From Rhynochetos jubatus (lineage: Eukaryota > Chordata > Aves > Eurypygiformes > Rhynochetidae): a DNA stretch of 64,000 nt. A program made the position numbers and the translations under genes. The notes under the pieces are model-generated. The model was not told the DNA's origin and did no database searches. It worked only from the letters and a program-made list of their open reading frames with translations. The stretch spans positions 17,076,774 through 17,140,773 of the forward strand of contig CM050664.1 in the NCBI GenBank assembly GCA_027574665.1, written 5' to 3'. Shown here one piece after another: positions 48,561-60,113 of this stretch. Numbering within the stretch: the stretch's first letter is position 1; each line of letters starts with the position of its first letter.

Positions 48561-51500
48561 GGGAGCGAAACCCCGAAGGAAGGGGCAGCAGGACCCCCAG
48601 CCGCTCCACAGAGCCTCTTCACCTCCTCCTCGCACACTGCCATCGCCTCCTCCCAGGTTCTCTTTCTCCTCCTGTCGCCCTCTGCCCGCTTTGTCCCTGG
48701 CACAGGGCCTGGGGCACCCTCACCGGGAGCCCATGGACTGGGGATGCTGGTTGGACTGGGGGAGGCTCGAGTCGGAGACTCACCGGGGTGGTGGGACACT
48801 GCTGGGGGTGGCATTGAGGGGATGTGGAGGGACCGGTCAGGGGACTTGGAAGGGGCTGGAGCAGAGGTGATGGAGGATTTGAGACTGTCACGGTCCAGGC
48901 AAGGCAGCAGCAGCAGACTGGCAGAGCAGCAGGAAGGACAGCTCGCCCGGGAAGGAGCCTGCGTTGCTGCATGACCAGGGGCCAGGAGCCAGCACCCTGC
49001 CTGCCTTGGCCCCTGGGGTACAGCACTCCCTGGTGCCTTCCCCTACAGAGCCCACATCGAGATTAATTCCTTTTAAACAGCAGTGTTACGCACAGGTAGG
49101 CAATGCTGGCTCCAGCCTGCCCCAGCCACAGCACTACCCAGGGCTCCTGGACAGGGAGGAGGAGGAGGAAGGGATGGAGATGCAAACAGCCTGGAGAGAG
49201 TTGAGCACAGAAGGCTCCTGTTCAGCTCTAACCAGCATCAGATACTTGTTTTCGTGGGCACAACCTTTGTACCACCTTTTCCATGAGCCGATCAGGGAGA
49301 TGATGGCAAAAGCAGAGCTGGCACGAACAGTTCCCATCTCCACTCGCTTCTCCCACACCTTTTTTTTTTAATTGGTTTTCCTGAAGGAGGGAGGAAAGGA
49401 ATGAGCTATTGCAGCAAACGTAAGAGACCTGGAGCCTTTCCCAGGTCAGAGCTTCCCCTGAGCTGATGGGGCCCAGCTGCATTTCTGCATCAACTGAGAG
49501 GAAGCCAAAAATAAGGGAGAAAATCCACATTGTAGCAGGAACGGAGCTGTGCAGTGAGAGGGCAGCTCTGCAGGAAGGTGAGAAGATGGAGCAGAGGAGC
49601 TGATGGGACTGACTCGGGAAAGAGGAGATTTGGGTGTTAGTCTGAACGTGGGTCACGTTACCCTCCCTTATTTTGTGGGCACTGCTTTTGCCTACACCAT
49701 CCCTGTGGAAATCATCCCATTCCAGGGAAGGGGGGGAAGAAACCTGTTTTGAACTGGCCTTCACCCCTCTCCAGGCTTGGTCTGGAAAGCTGCATGAGAC
49801 CCATCCGCCTGAAAAGGGACATGGCTGTGTCTATAAAAGCCCTGGGTTCCCTCCTTGCCTCTGGTTTCCTAAATAATGCCTGTAACAAAAGCAGTGGTTG
49901 CTCAGGTATGGGATGAACTCCCAGACTTCAGGGAGCCTTGGTGCTCCTGCCACATTGCTGGAGGCAGCCGGCCCCAGGACACCGGGGACCTGAGCACAGG
50001 GGCTCTGGCCAAGCAAATAAATAGCACTGGGAAAATTATAGATGTGTGTGTAACACAGTGCCCAGCAAGCTGAGAACTTTAGTTATTTATTCTCTTAATT
50101 GCTCCTTAGAGGGGATAAAAGAGTGGCACAACCTCCCACTCACTGCCCTCAGAGCAGCGAGGGCCATCCCTGCCTTCCTAAGGCTGACACTTCCCATTAC
50201 AACCTCCGTCCTCAGTTTCGTGAAGCTTTGTCAAAGTAGAAACCATTCAGGCTTACATCTTCTGTGCTGAGTATTTGCCCTAAACTCAACCCTTAAGAAA
50301 ACTTCAGCTAAAACAGTTCAGCTGCTGCCGAGAGGAGGGTCTGGAAGAAAACACCCCGGTGATAAGGCTGGCACTGGGCCACTTTCCAAACTGCTTCTCA
50401 AGAAACTGGTGATATGATGACACCCCTAAATGCAGCTCGAGGAGGATGCTGCCAGCTCAGCCTGCCCTGGCTGGTGCTGCCCAGCACGGCATCCCCACAC
50501 GGCATCCCCACACCTCCAGCTCCACTCATCAGGCTGGGAAGGACTCTCGGTTTCCATCAGAACAGCTGTACCAGGTTTTTAAGTGCCACTGAAGAGCAGT
50601 GACTGGCCTTGAAAAAGCAGGAGGTAACAAAACCAAGCTCTAACTGGTTGGAAAAACACATTTTAATGCATCTCAAGTTCCGATCGGTGATGAATGTATT
50701 TGAATTAACAGCGCCGATGCGATCCCACTGTAGCAACCCCGTGGCTCTCCAGCATCGGCACAAACCACGGCACCCGCCACTGCGCTAACAGCTGCCTGAA
50801 GTTATACAGGAGTGACACACACATCTATAAATGCACACTTTTGGATGTACAAATGCATATGCCAAATTCCTCCTTATATACACCAAGACGTAGCGCACCC
50901 GACAGCGTTCCCAAAGCAGCAGCCAGCAGCGCCGCCTGCACGTCCGCCCGAGGGCCCTCTGCAACTCCAGAGATGCTTTGAAAGAAAACCTTTCTTCAAG
51001 TTCTGCGAGAGAAGCCAGCAGAGCTGTGCATCCCTGAGCCGTGCCAGCTTTGCCCCTGGTCGGAAAGGATAAGCAAAGAGCCGTCCAGGGCCAGGACACG
51101 GATGCGACAAGGTCACCTCCAGGAAACTTCTCGCACATGGGAAGTGGCTGGATGAACTCGCCCTTCTCCTTCAAAGAGGCCAAATTTGGGCAAATCACCA
51201 ATTTTGCAGTGGATTTCCATAAAGCCCACAACCACGCTGGTATGATTTATATAAAACCCACAGGCAAGCATGGTGTGAGCCCGTTTTTTGGGAGAGTGAG
51301 CCCCTGGTGGGGGCTGACAGGCTCCTCCACCCAGGCCCTCAGCTCCTTTCCTCCCCTGCGACTAATGTAAGGGTGTAATTTTCACAGCAGAAATAGACCC
51401 GCGTGCGTCCTCCTCCCTCTTCCCACAGGAGGAGAGAAAAGCGCAGCTGGGACTGGATGAGTCACATTGCAGGAGCTGAGATGGATGACACCCCGCTACA

Positions 51501-54500
51501 TCCCTCCCCACCCCCGAGGACTGTGCTGACCCGTCCGGGTGATGGATGGGGCAGTGAGAGCTCACCCTGCAGTGGGGATGCTGCCCAGCGCCAGCTGTGC
51601 TGCCCTCGGATGAGGGAGAGGCCCCGGAGCCTGGCTCGCAGGACTGCAGCAAAGAGCTGCGTGAAGGAGAGAAAAACAACCTGGAAACAGAAACTTCGGT
51701 TTAAGAGGAAAAGAAAAAGAGCAGAGAGGGTTAACAGCTTTGGCAGGCAATGGACAGCTTGTGTTTTGATCAAGAAATCCAGGTTCCTAGGAGGAAAACA
51801 GTTGAATTGAGAGAGGATGAGCAACCCAGGATCCCTCTAGAACAGATTCATGACCCCATTTTTGAAGTCAGAGAACCCACAACCAAATAGGATGCCGACC
51901 ACCATCAGGGAAGCCCAGGAGGAGCGAGGTGTGGGAGGCGATCCACATCCCTTGGCACTCCAGGCCCAGCGCGTGAGCGGGAAGAAGGCGTTTTATGCTG
52001 GACGTCTGTAATTACACGGGTAAAGAGACCCAAAATAATCTGGAGACCACAAGGAAATGCTAACCTAAAGAACGCCGGGGCAGGATGCAGAGATGCCGCT
52101 TGCTCTGCCTACGGCTTCACCACAGGTAGCCCATCACCTCCACACCCGCTAGCTGCTCAGCACAGGTCCTGCCGCACTCGGGATGCCCTATGGCTGCATC
52201 CTGGAGCTAACAGTGTGTAGAAGAACAGGATTGTGGATGGAGGAATTCTGTCTCATTTTTCCCAGAAAGTAGAAGATAATGGGCCTGGTAACAGAAAACA
52301 ACACATCTTAGGGCAAAAAAACACCTTTGGGCAAAGATAATCTGTTAGGCAATTCACATACATCCCTGCACTAGTACTACTCACACGTGCCCACTCTGCT
52401 TCTCATTTTTGGGATACTCGGGTCAATATCCTGGGGTCGGAGTCACAGCAATCCTGCCAACGGCAGCCCTGAAGTCTGTGAGAGGTGTGCTCTCAACGAG
52501 TGACCCTCATTTAAAAACCATACGCCAACAGACCACACACGCTGACTTACCACACAGAGGAACAGTAAAACAAAAAATAAACCTCACAGTAGTTTGTAAG
52601 AACTCGGACATCCCCACAAGGTGGGGTTTTTTTTCCTGTGGCTCTGCAAGGAAATTAGTAATTCTGCCTTTATTTGGCTGGCATAGTACGTTCATGCAAT
52701 GGCCACGTACTGAACTGAGTAGGGCAAGAAATACCGAATAACTGTTGCACAACCTTCCCTCATGATAAACTTCGCAATAAGGAGTTGCAGGGTAATGAGA
52801 GCAGGAGAACACGGCATCAGCCATCATGTAGCCCATGGCCACAGATGGTCCAAATGGCAGTGGCAGCCCAGGACCACAGCTTTTCCCGCGCTCTCGATCA
52901 CAAACCCAACGTTTGACGCAGCCAGTAAATAAAGCCGATGGGTGTACACTGCGTACACCCATTCTGTGGGCTGACAAAAGGTACCTGAATGCGGAGGGGT
53001 GGCTCTTAATTGCTGAAAGACAGCAAAGTCGGAGGGAAGGAGGAATTACATGGGAGAGGAAGTGGTGACATCTGGATTTACTGGAGGCCGTGGTGGTGCC
53101 GGGGGGACACAGCCAGGTCACGGTACACAAGGCACCCAGCACTTGCCATCACACTGTGCCGGCACCTGGCTGCGGAAACAACACCGGCAGAGGCGGCATT
53201 ACATTTTGAATGGGTCTGTTAATTTTAAGATGGAGCAGGGACGAAACCCCTTGCGCAGCAGGAAAGCTTCATTAAGGAAGTGCAGGTGGCCTCGTAGTCC
53301 ATTCCAAGTTGCTGCGTGCCATGTAGAACTGGAAAATAGGCAGCAAATACATCAGGAGGCACAGCCTTGGATTCTGGTGACTTAAGAAGTATTTTCCATG
53401 TCTATGATTCAGCAAAAGGAAAAAAAAAAAAATAAAGCAAGGGAATAAAGCCACGCCAGCCATCAGGAAGTGCAGGTCTGAAAATAGCAGCAAAGTGTCA
53501 CCTTAATCCACTCCAACAAAGACTTTTGCAACAGCGACAAGTTACTGGGTGACAGCGCCCTGCTATTTTCGGTCCGTGTCATTACGCTGCGTGGTGAGCC
53601 CCACTGGAGCATCTCCCAGCACCGACCGGTCAGCATAGGCGGGGAAACCAGCGCCAGCCTGCCAAAGGAACTTCCGAAACAGCGATGGCTTTTGAAATTA
53701 GAGATTCATGTGTCTTAAAAGAAGGACGCTTTCCTGTGGATTCAAATATAGACAGGAGCAGATGGAAAAGAATTATTATATCATCCGCCCAGCGGTAGCG
53801 ACATTCCTCCCCAGCGCTGTGCAATGTTGGTGCCGGCTAAGCATGTACAGACCTCCTTTCGTGCCTTCCGCTGCTCCTCTCCCGCCCTTCGTCAGCCGAT
53901 TCTCCCACATTAGACCACAGCAGATACTCAGCACAAACAATATTGAGAATGAGGTATGAAACAGGAAAAAACCTGCTAACTGGGAGAAAAGCTGATTCAT
54001 GGCAACTCTGTTGGTGTCCTCTGCCCCCGAAGATGCTCCGGCACTGCCCGGAGAGCTGGGCATGGGTCCAGCAGAGCTTAGTCCAACCCCCAGGCTAGTT
54101 TTAAGGCTAGCAGATAAGAAATACACTGAGCACATTAGATTTTTTTTTTTTTCAAAAACTACAAAATAATGCTATTTGCATCAGCACATGCAAAACTGAA
54201 TTACCGTCTGTAAATGCAGACCTTGGCGCTCGCGCTGCCGTGAGAAAGGGAGTCGTAGCTGTACATGATTCAAATCGTTAATGGTTTGTTCATTCAAACA
54301 ACTCCATTAAAGCCGGCACGCTTGCTTTTGCAAGGACAACACGATTGCTGCCGAGAGCTGTGTCACCCTCAAAAAGACTCCAGAACAGTGTAGGGATGAG
54401 TCCTGACTAACTCCATTTATGCCTAGTCAAAACCAGATACTTAAGATTGATAATAGTTGCAAGGATTCTGCCAAACACCCCAAATTTCCTACTGACACTA

Positions 54501-57500
54501 AAAATGAGCCTTCCAGGCTCGCAGAAACACATGGTTATGTTTAAATTTATATGGAGCCCAGACTTGTTAAAATATAAAAAAAAATACTATGCCTGATTCA
54601 TCCCTGCATCCGGAAATTTGCATTCTGTCCCACTATGCAGCCAGCACACAATCGTAATCAGAGCACCACAGACTATTTATGGTTTCATCAATTTTTTAAT
54701 GGTACTATTTTAGGCTTGGGGTTGGTTTGGAGGTGTTTTTTTAATTATCATTCTTCTGCTCTCTCCTGTCTGTTCATGTGTCTGCTGGGTATCAAGTACC
54801 CAATTGCCCCTGAAGGCAGCGAGACCTGCAGATGCTCATCACCTTGCTCAGCAGCACTGAGCCAGCCCAACAATTTCGAAAGCAAGATGTACTGCTGACA
54901 TGCCCTGTAAGGGACTTCATCTCCAGGGAGCAGTACTGTATATTCCAAAAGTTAGAAGCTGAAGGGGGGGGGGGAAAGTGTGAGATCCTCAGATCACTTT
55001 TCCAAATTCCAAGGTTGCAATGCTGTGCCAGCTGCATCACAAGATGTGGTGCAAGAGTTTTAAGAGAGGAAAAAGGATGATGAGGTGCTAGAGGTGCAGC
55101 GAAATGATTTACGACACAATTTGTGATGCATAAAGCAACCCCACCTTGAAGCGTCACTGACCCGAATGTGCACATTAACTCTCCCTTGTTTGATTTTTTT
55201 TTCTTAAACTGGAGCTATAAAATGAGACTAATAAATTGTTTTGCACTCTAATATGCAAGGGCTGAAAACCAGCAGGCGTTGGCACAACTGGGAGTTTGTG
55301 TTCTCAGAAACCAGGAGGGAGGATTTCAGACAGACTTTTCTCCAGGGTCAGTCTCCTCCACTGACTCAGAGCTTGCTTCCATTTGTTTTTTTTCCTATCT
55401 GAACTCCAGATCCACTGATTATCTTTCTTGTTGTGTCTAAAAATAAGCCAAACATCTCCGTTTGCATGCCTAAATAGCCCGCTGCTGTAATTTCTCACCT
55501 TCTGAAATTACAGTTCAAAACTCCCTTTTAATTTATTTTTTCCTTCCCATTACCAGCTCTTTATCCCCTGGCATATGTGGCACGCTGCTTCCTGCCCTCT
55601 TCTTTCTAACTGGGCTCAGATTAATTAACAATGCTTTTATGTTTATTACAGTGCTAAAGCCCTTATTCCTTCACAAGTTAAAAACAAGATGATAGATCTT
55701 TTCTTCTGAATGGTGGCTTGGTGTTACAAAAATAGTATTCGATCCGCATGGTGGATAATAGAAATTTCAATGCCTATTTAATGAATTGTTTTCATGTCGG
55801 ACTGAGTCATAAATAGGGTTTTTGTGTTGTGAGGTTGTGTTTAATGGAAGTGAAGGATGACTAGGGAGCTTCCAGTGAAACCACACCAACTGCACTAGTC
55901 CCAGTGCATGTGCTTAAGAAACAAAACCCAAGAGGCTTTGCTCCAGAGAGCACAGATGTGGCAAAATCAGGCTAATAAGCAAGTGAAATAATCTCAATCT
56001 CCGTTTTACAGGTAAGTGAAGAGTCCCTGGTGTCAGATCCATCATCTGCTAGAGCATCTCAGTGACCCCACCTGGTGACAGGACTCAGGACTGGAAATGC
56101 GTAGCCGTGAACTGGCTGCCTGCCTTCAAAACATCCATGTTGGCCCCTTCTCCTGGCTCTCACAAGGCTATTAAAGCATTTCCAACTCACTGCTTATGGT
56201 ATTCTGAGAATTAGACACCCTGGGACACTCTGGAGGAGCGCTACGCATCCTGCATTACCCACAGTCAGCATCCTCAGCATGGTGTGCGCTCCCATGTAAC
56301 CCAACAACATCACTTTCGATTTATCAGAAGCAGACAAAAACTTCTCGGCAAAACTTCAGCTGGAAATCCCAAGCTCACGCTGAATCCTGTAACTTGAGGA
56401 GATTGATTTGAGAAAAACAACAGATAAGAAGGATGTGTGGAGGACATAGAGCTCCCCACAGTACTTCTACAAACGCAAGCTTTCTGTCTCAGCATTTTAC
56501 AGCACCGTTGCTCTCTCGAAACCCTCGACTGGCACGACACTGCATGCTGCCCAACAAGCTGCTGATTCAGATGTTCACGCTTCAGACTTGACAACATAGA
56601 GTGTTTTAATTAAGTAACCTGCTCTCTGGAGCACACAGAAAGCTCATTTGGAGAGTAACACCGACAGCAAATTTGTCATCCCACAGGGAGAGCTGGGAGT
56701 TTTCCCCCCCAGTGCAACACTTACCATCTTAAACTGTTCATTGGCAAAGCTCCCTTGTCCCTCAGAGTTCATCTGGTTTCACCTCTCCAAACCTGTGCTC
56801 CTTTGCCAGGCAGCTGGGGAGTCCTTCCTGCCCTTGCCCCAGGCGTGGGACCCTCTGGCTCGTGCCCTGTGTGCAATCCTTTCAGCAGGTCACATGCTCC
56901 ATCGCTGCTTGACCCCCTCAGAAAGGTTGAAAGAAGCAGGACATTCCTCCACACTGCTCTGAGAGATTTGCCTTCTTTCTTACCAAGACTCAAATTATTT
57001 CTGTTTCAGATAGAGAATGTCCCTAAAGCCACACCGTTGAGTCTCTACGCGCTGCACCTCCCAAGGAGGGAGCTGTAGAAAGCACTTGGTGGCACTGAGA
57101 GCATCTGCAGCATAAACCCCTTGAAGGTGTCAACACGACAAACATCCAACACTAACCAAAGACAACCAGTGTGCGTGAAATCCCACGGGAGGGCCTGCCG
57201 GTGGCAGTGGGCACTGACAGCAGCTCTGCTGCGTCTTCCCAGCAGTCGATTGTATTTGTGAAAAGAGAAAGCGGTAAGCGGAGAAGTTGCAGAGGGGAAG
57301 GGAAGAAAGAAGCTGGTGGAAGAGAAAAAAATGCAGCAGTTGGAAATGCTTAGAGTCACAGGCTCTGGAAAGGAAATTTAAAAAAAACAATCTCCTCCCA
57401 GGGATCCAGAGTCACATCCTTCAATGGTGAAAAAACAAAACCCTCCTTGAAGGCTCTACTGTAGGGGACAAAGGAGGAATAAGAGCTGCTAAACCTCCCT

Positions 57501-58271
57501 GACCCTCACCACGCCTCGTCTCAGCTCCTGTCTGAACACAGTCTATCCCTTTCCAAACACATTGCCCATTGCCCCTGTTTCTGTAATGCCATCCCCTGGC
57601 ATCACAAACGCTACCTTTTGTCTTTCTGTTCTCCTCATCTCAATTCGATGTACCAGCATAATTGCTTTCCATAAGAATGGCACATTCTATAACGAGAAAG
57701 ACCCCCCCCAACCACTGAGTTGCTGTTGAATCTTTAGCTCTGCTATAGCACAAGATTCATTGGAACGAGTGAGTCATTCAAATGATTTAAAGTCTTACAT
57801 GTTACTGAAAATTATAAAACGTCTCACATGGTGTAGGAAGAGTAATAAAACCACATTGCACCCAGAGGCACAAAACAACCCAGCTACCTGCCAGTCAACC
57901 CCCCCAGGGAACGATGCTCCCCTTCGGTACCCCTCCTACGGCGTGCGGTTGCCTTCTGAGCTTGCAACAAGCCCCGTGAACCCATTGCTGAGGGCTCGCT
58001 CTCTTTTTCCCTGGTCCTTTCACACCTATGCAGTCCCTGCTGTGGCAGTGAAGTTGCTGCCAATTTAGGCTGGACTGCTCTGCGCAGAGAAGCAGATGCT
58101 CCATGACTCATGCTGTGCTTACAGACACAAGTTATCCATAACAGCACGATAATTAACAATACCAAATGTCATCTCTAACATTCAAACATGCAGATGTTAA
58201 TGCCCATGGCGTATGACCACGCTAATTTGGGAGGCAGTGTTTGCTCCTATGAGCAGCCCTTTAGGCAGTAC
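48561..58271. other. Intergenic DNA between the TMEM100-like gene and the TEDC2 side
   Basis: No gene or known transposon recognised. Open frames (for example 52507-53142, minus, 211 codons) show no family signature. The sequence becomes AT-rich with TAAT- and octamer-like motifs at about 54.12-54.60 kb and 55.60-55.86 kb, which are plausible conserved regulatory elements. A poly-A (53419-53431) and short G and C runs are also present. Confidence 0.55.
54174..54195. promoter_or_regulatory. Octamer motif pair (possible POU factor sites)
   Basis: ATTTGCAT at 54174-54181 is a perfect reverse octamer (ATGCAAAT), followed at 54188-54195 by ATGCAAAA. They lie inside an AT-rich stretch. The call rests on motif match only. 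Confidence 0.35.
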
Positions 58272-58415
58272 CTCGCAATCCTCCAGTGCTGCTGACCGCG
58301 GCACGTTTCCCCGGTAGAACACGCAGATGCGATCCACGCAGGACTCTTCCGCATGCTGCGGCGGGGAAGGTAACAAACCCCCGCCCTGCAGACTCCATGG
58401 GAAACCAAATACCAC
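58272..58415 (-). other. Unassigned exon-like segment, 144 bp
   Basis: On the minus strand a pyrimidine-rich acceptor (CTGTTCTTTGTAG) precedes 144 bp, followed by the donor GAG|GTACTG. The segment is symmetric (48 codons), open in the first frame (starts VVFGFPWSLQGGG, contains CVDRICVFYRGNVPR) and CpG-rich relative to its surroundings. It lies 1.5 kb downstream of the TEDC2 3' end on the same strand. I do not recognise the peptide. If the donor is not used, the frame runs on to a stop at about 58197. It may belong to an unknown gene or be spurious. Confidence 0.3.
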
Positions 58416-59651
58416 CTACAAAGAACAGAGTGCAATGCAATAAAAAGGTGAAAGTAAGAAATGCTGATTTTCATCTATCCTTTGGATAATTTTCAGTGAA
58501 TTCTGGGTGTCAGAAAGGGTCAAACATTCAGGAGAGACCAACAACAAACTCTGGCCTTAAAAGAGAACAGCAGGAAAAAATAACGACCACTGTCAGCACT
58601 GCTAAGAGCTAAGTACCCTCCGGCAAGCAGTCCTGGGGCAGCTAAGAGGTATGGTGCGAGCCGAACTGGAATAAACAGTGCAAACGCTGGGTGGTACAGA
58701 GGCCCTTCCCTAATTGGGCTTAAAGCAGAGGTATCCAATGCTAAGGCATTGCTTTAACTGTCACATGGAAATGCATGGGGATGGGGGGGATTACAAGCAA
58801 AAGCCTAAGATGCAGGAGGAACCGAAGCTGGAATTTTCCCATAACAACAAGGTCAGAATTGTTCCAGAATCTGTTTTCCATAGCCAGGCAGGACACTGCA
58901 CTACTCCCTCTGGAAAGCTGCTCCTCCAGCAGCAACCAGCACAGGGCCTGCAGTAATGCAAAGGGCAGACTGCCATCTACCGGTCTGCTCCATCGGTTCC
59001 CTCCTGCTGCAGCCAGATTCCCTGACATAACTTAAGGGCAGCTAGCCCAACTCTTCTTAGACTGCTGCCTCAGGCACAATAATCAGATAAAATGACACAG
59101 TTTTGCTATTGCAGTTGTAGGCTAGGCATAAATCCTTACAACAGGATCTGGCAAGGCTGCCTGCAGGGGCCCTGACCTGAGCAGCGATGTGACTGAGGCT
59201 GAGGAGAAGGGACTGCTCAGCTGCCCTGTGGTCCAGGCACCAGAGCAGGGGCCCAGGCACCAGCCCAGCTCAGAGCAGGTACCTGCAAACCTGATTAGCT
59301 CCACACCAGGTATTACCGCATCTAAAACACTGTTAGCAAATACTGGACAGTGACCACTGTAGCGCTGGTTATAATGCCAATGGGTAAACAGAGTAACAGG
59401 GAAGCAGCAGCTCAAGTCCTCTGGATTTTCAGATGCTGGAAGCTGTGCCCCACCGTACTGTGGCCATCTGATCAGCATCAACTGTGTTTTATTGCCTGCT
59501 ACACTGCCTGCATACAGGAGCCTGGTATCAGGACTAAGGCAGATAGGAATCCAGAGCTAGACAGAGACACAAGGCCTTGGAAGAAAAGACAAAACCAGTG
59601 TCCATGAAGGGGCTTCAGAAAATCTCAGAGTTAACAGGTCATAAAAGTGAT
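58416..59651. other. Spacer downstream of TEDC2, no gene recognised
   Basis: Minus-strand frames at 58520-58738 and 58741-59028 are hydrophobic, Leu-rich and without a recognisable family. No splice-consistent exon chain connects them to the segment at 58272-58415. Confidence 0.5.
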
Positions 59652-59830
59652 ATCATAGAATCAGAGTGGTTTGGGTTGGAAGGGGCCTTAAAGACCATCT
59701 ATTCCCACCCCCCTGCCATGGGCAGGGACACCCTCCACTAGACCAGGTTGCTCCAAGCCTCATCCAGCCTGGCCTTGGACACTGCCAGGGATGGGGCACC
59801 CACAGCTTCTCTGGGCAACCTGTTCCATAT
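59652..59830 (-). repeat. CR1 LINE fragment (3' end only)
   Basis: It starts ATCATAGAATCAGAGTGG, the reverse complement of the CR1 3' terminus. It continues through GGTTGGAAGGGGCCTTAAAG, the CCATGGGCAGGGACACC block and TCTCTGGGCAACCTGTTCC. It is about 180 bp, 5' truncated and close to consensus, so younger than the copy at 9262. Confidence 0.95.
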
Positions 59831-59909
59831 AAAAGAAATAAACACAAACCCCAAGCCCTTGAAATTTAGTTGGATGAACAAACAGAGTAAGAAATGTTGA
59901 TAGAAAAGA

Positions 59910-59915
59910 TTTATT
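59910..59915 (-). terminator. TEDC2: TEDC2 poly(A) signal AATAAA
   Basis: TTTATT on the plus strand, 52 bp beyond the TEDC2 stop codon in the direction of transcription. The short 3' UTR would end near 59.89 kb, before the CR1 fragment. Confidence 0.8.
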
Positions 59916-59966
59916 GCTTAGAACTGTCTCTGGTTGTGTGAACGGCGAGTAGGAGGTTCCCACCGA

Positions 59967-60113
59967 TCAGTCTGTCAGCTCATCTCTCACCAGCACAGGG
60001 AATCGCTTGCCTCCTTCACAGAGTTGTGTGTAAACCGCCCGATACAGCTGAGCTGCAGAGGCCTCCGGGTGGAGCCTGGACTCCAGGACAGGCAGGAGTT
60101 CTGCCATCATGAC
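59967..60113 (-). CDS. TEDC2: TEDC2 terminal coding exon
   Basis: The acceptor is CTGCCCAG. It encodes VMMAELLPVLESRLHPEASA through CEGGKRFPVLVRDELTD and the stop. Human TEDC2 ends VLTILRDEPAV, so the C-terminus is complete. Confidence 0.93.
   Translation of the reverse strand, partial: VMMAELLPVLESRLHPEASAAQLYRAVYTQLCEGGKRFPVLVRDELTD

Noticed and set aside
47978-48814. 278-codon minus-strand frame overlapping the TMEM100-like start
   Set aside because: It is a different phase from the conserved TMEM100-type frame and consists of GC-rich Pro/Ala/Gly/Arg sequence typical of CpG islands.
48147-48974. 275-codon plus-strand frame
   Set aside because: Antisense CpG-island frame without any family similarity.
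52507-53142. 211-codon minus-strand frame with several Cys
   Set aside because: No domain recognised, no exon borders, length within chance expectation.
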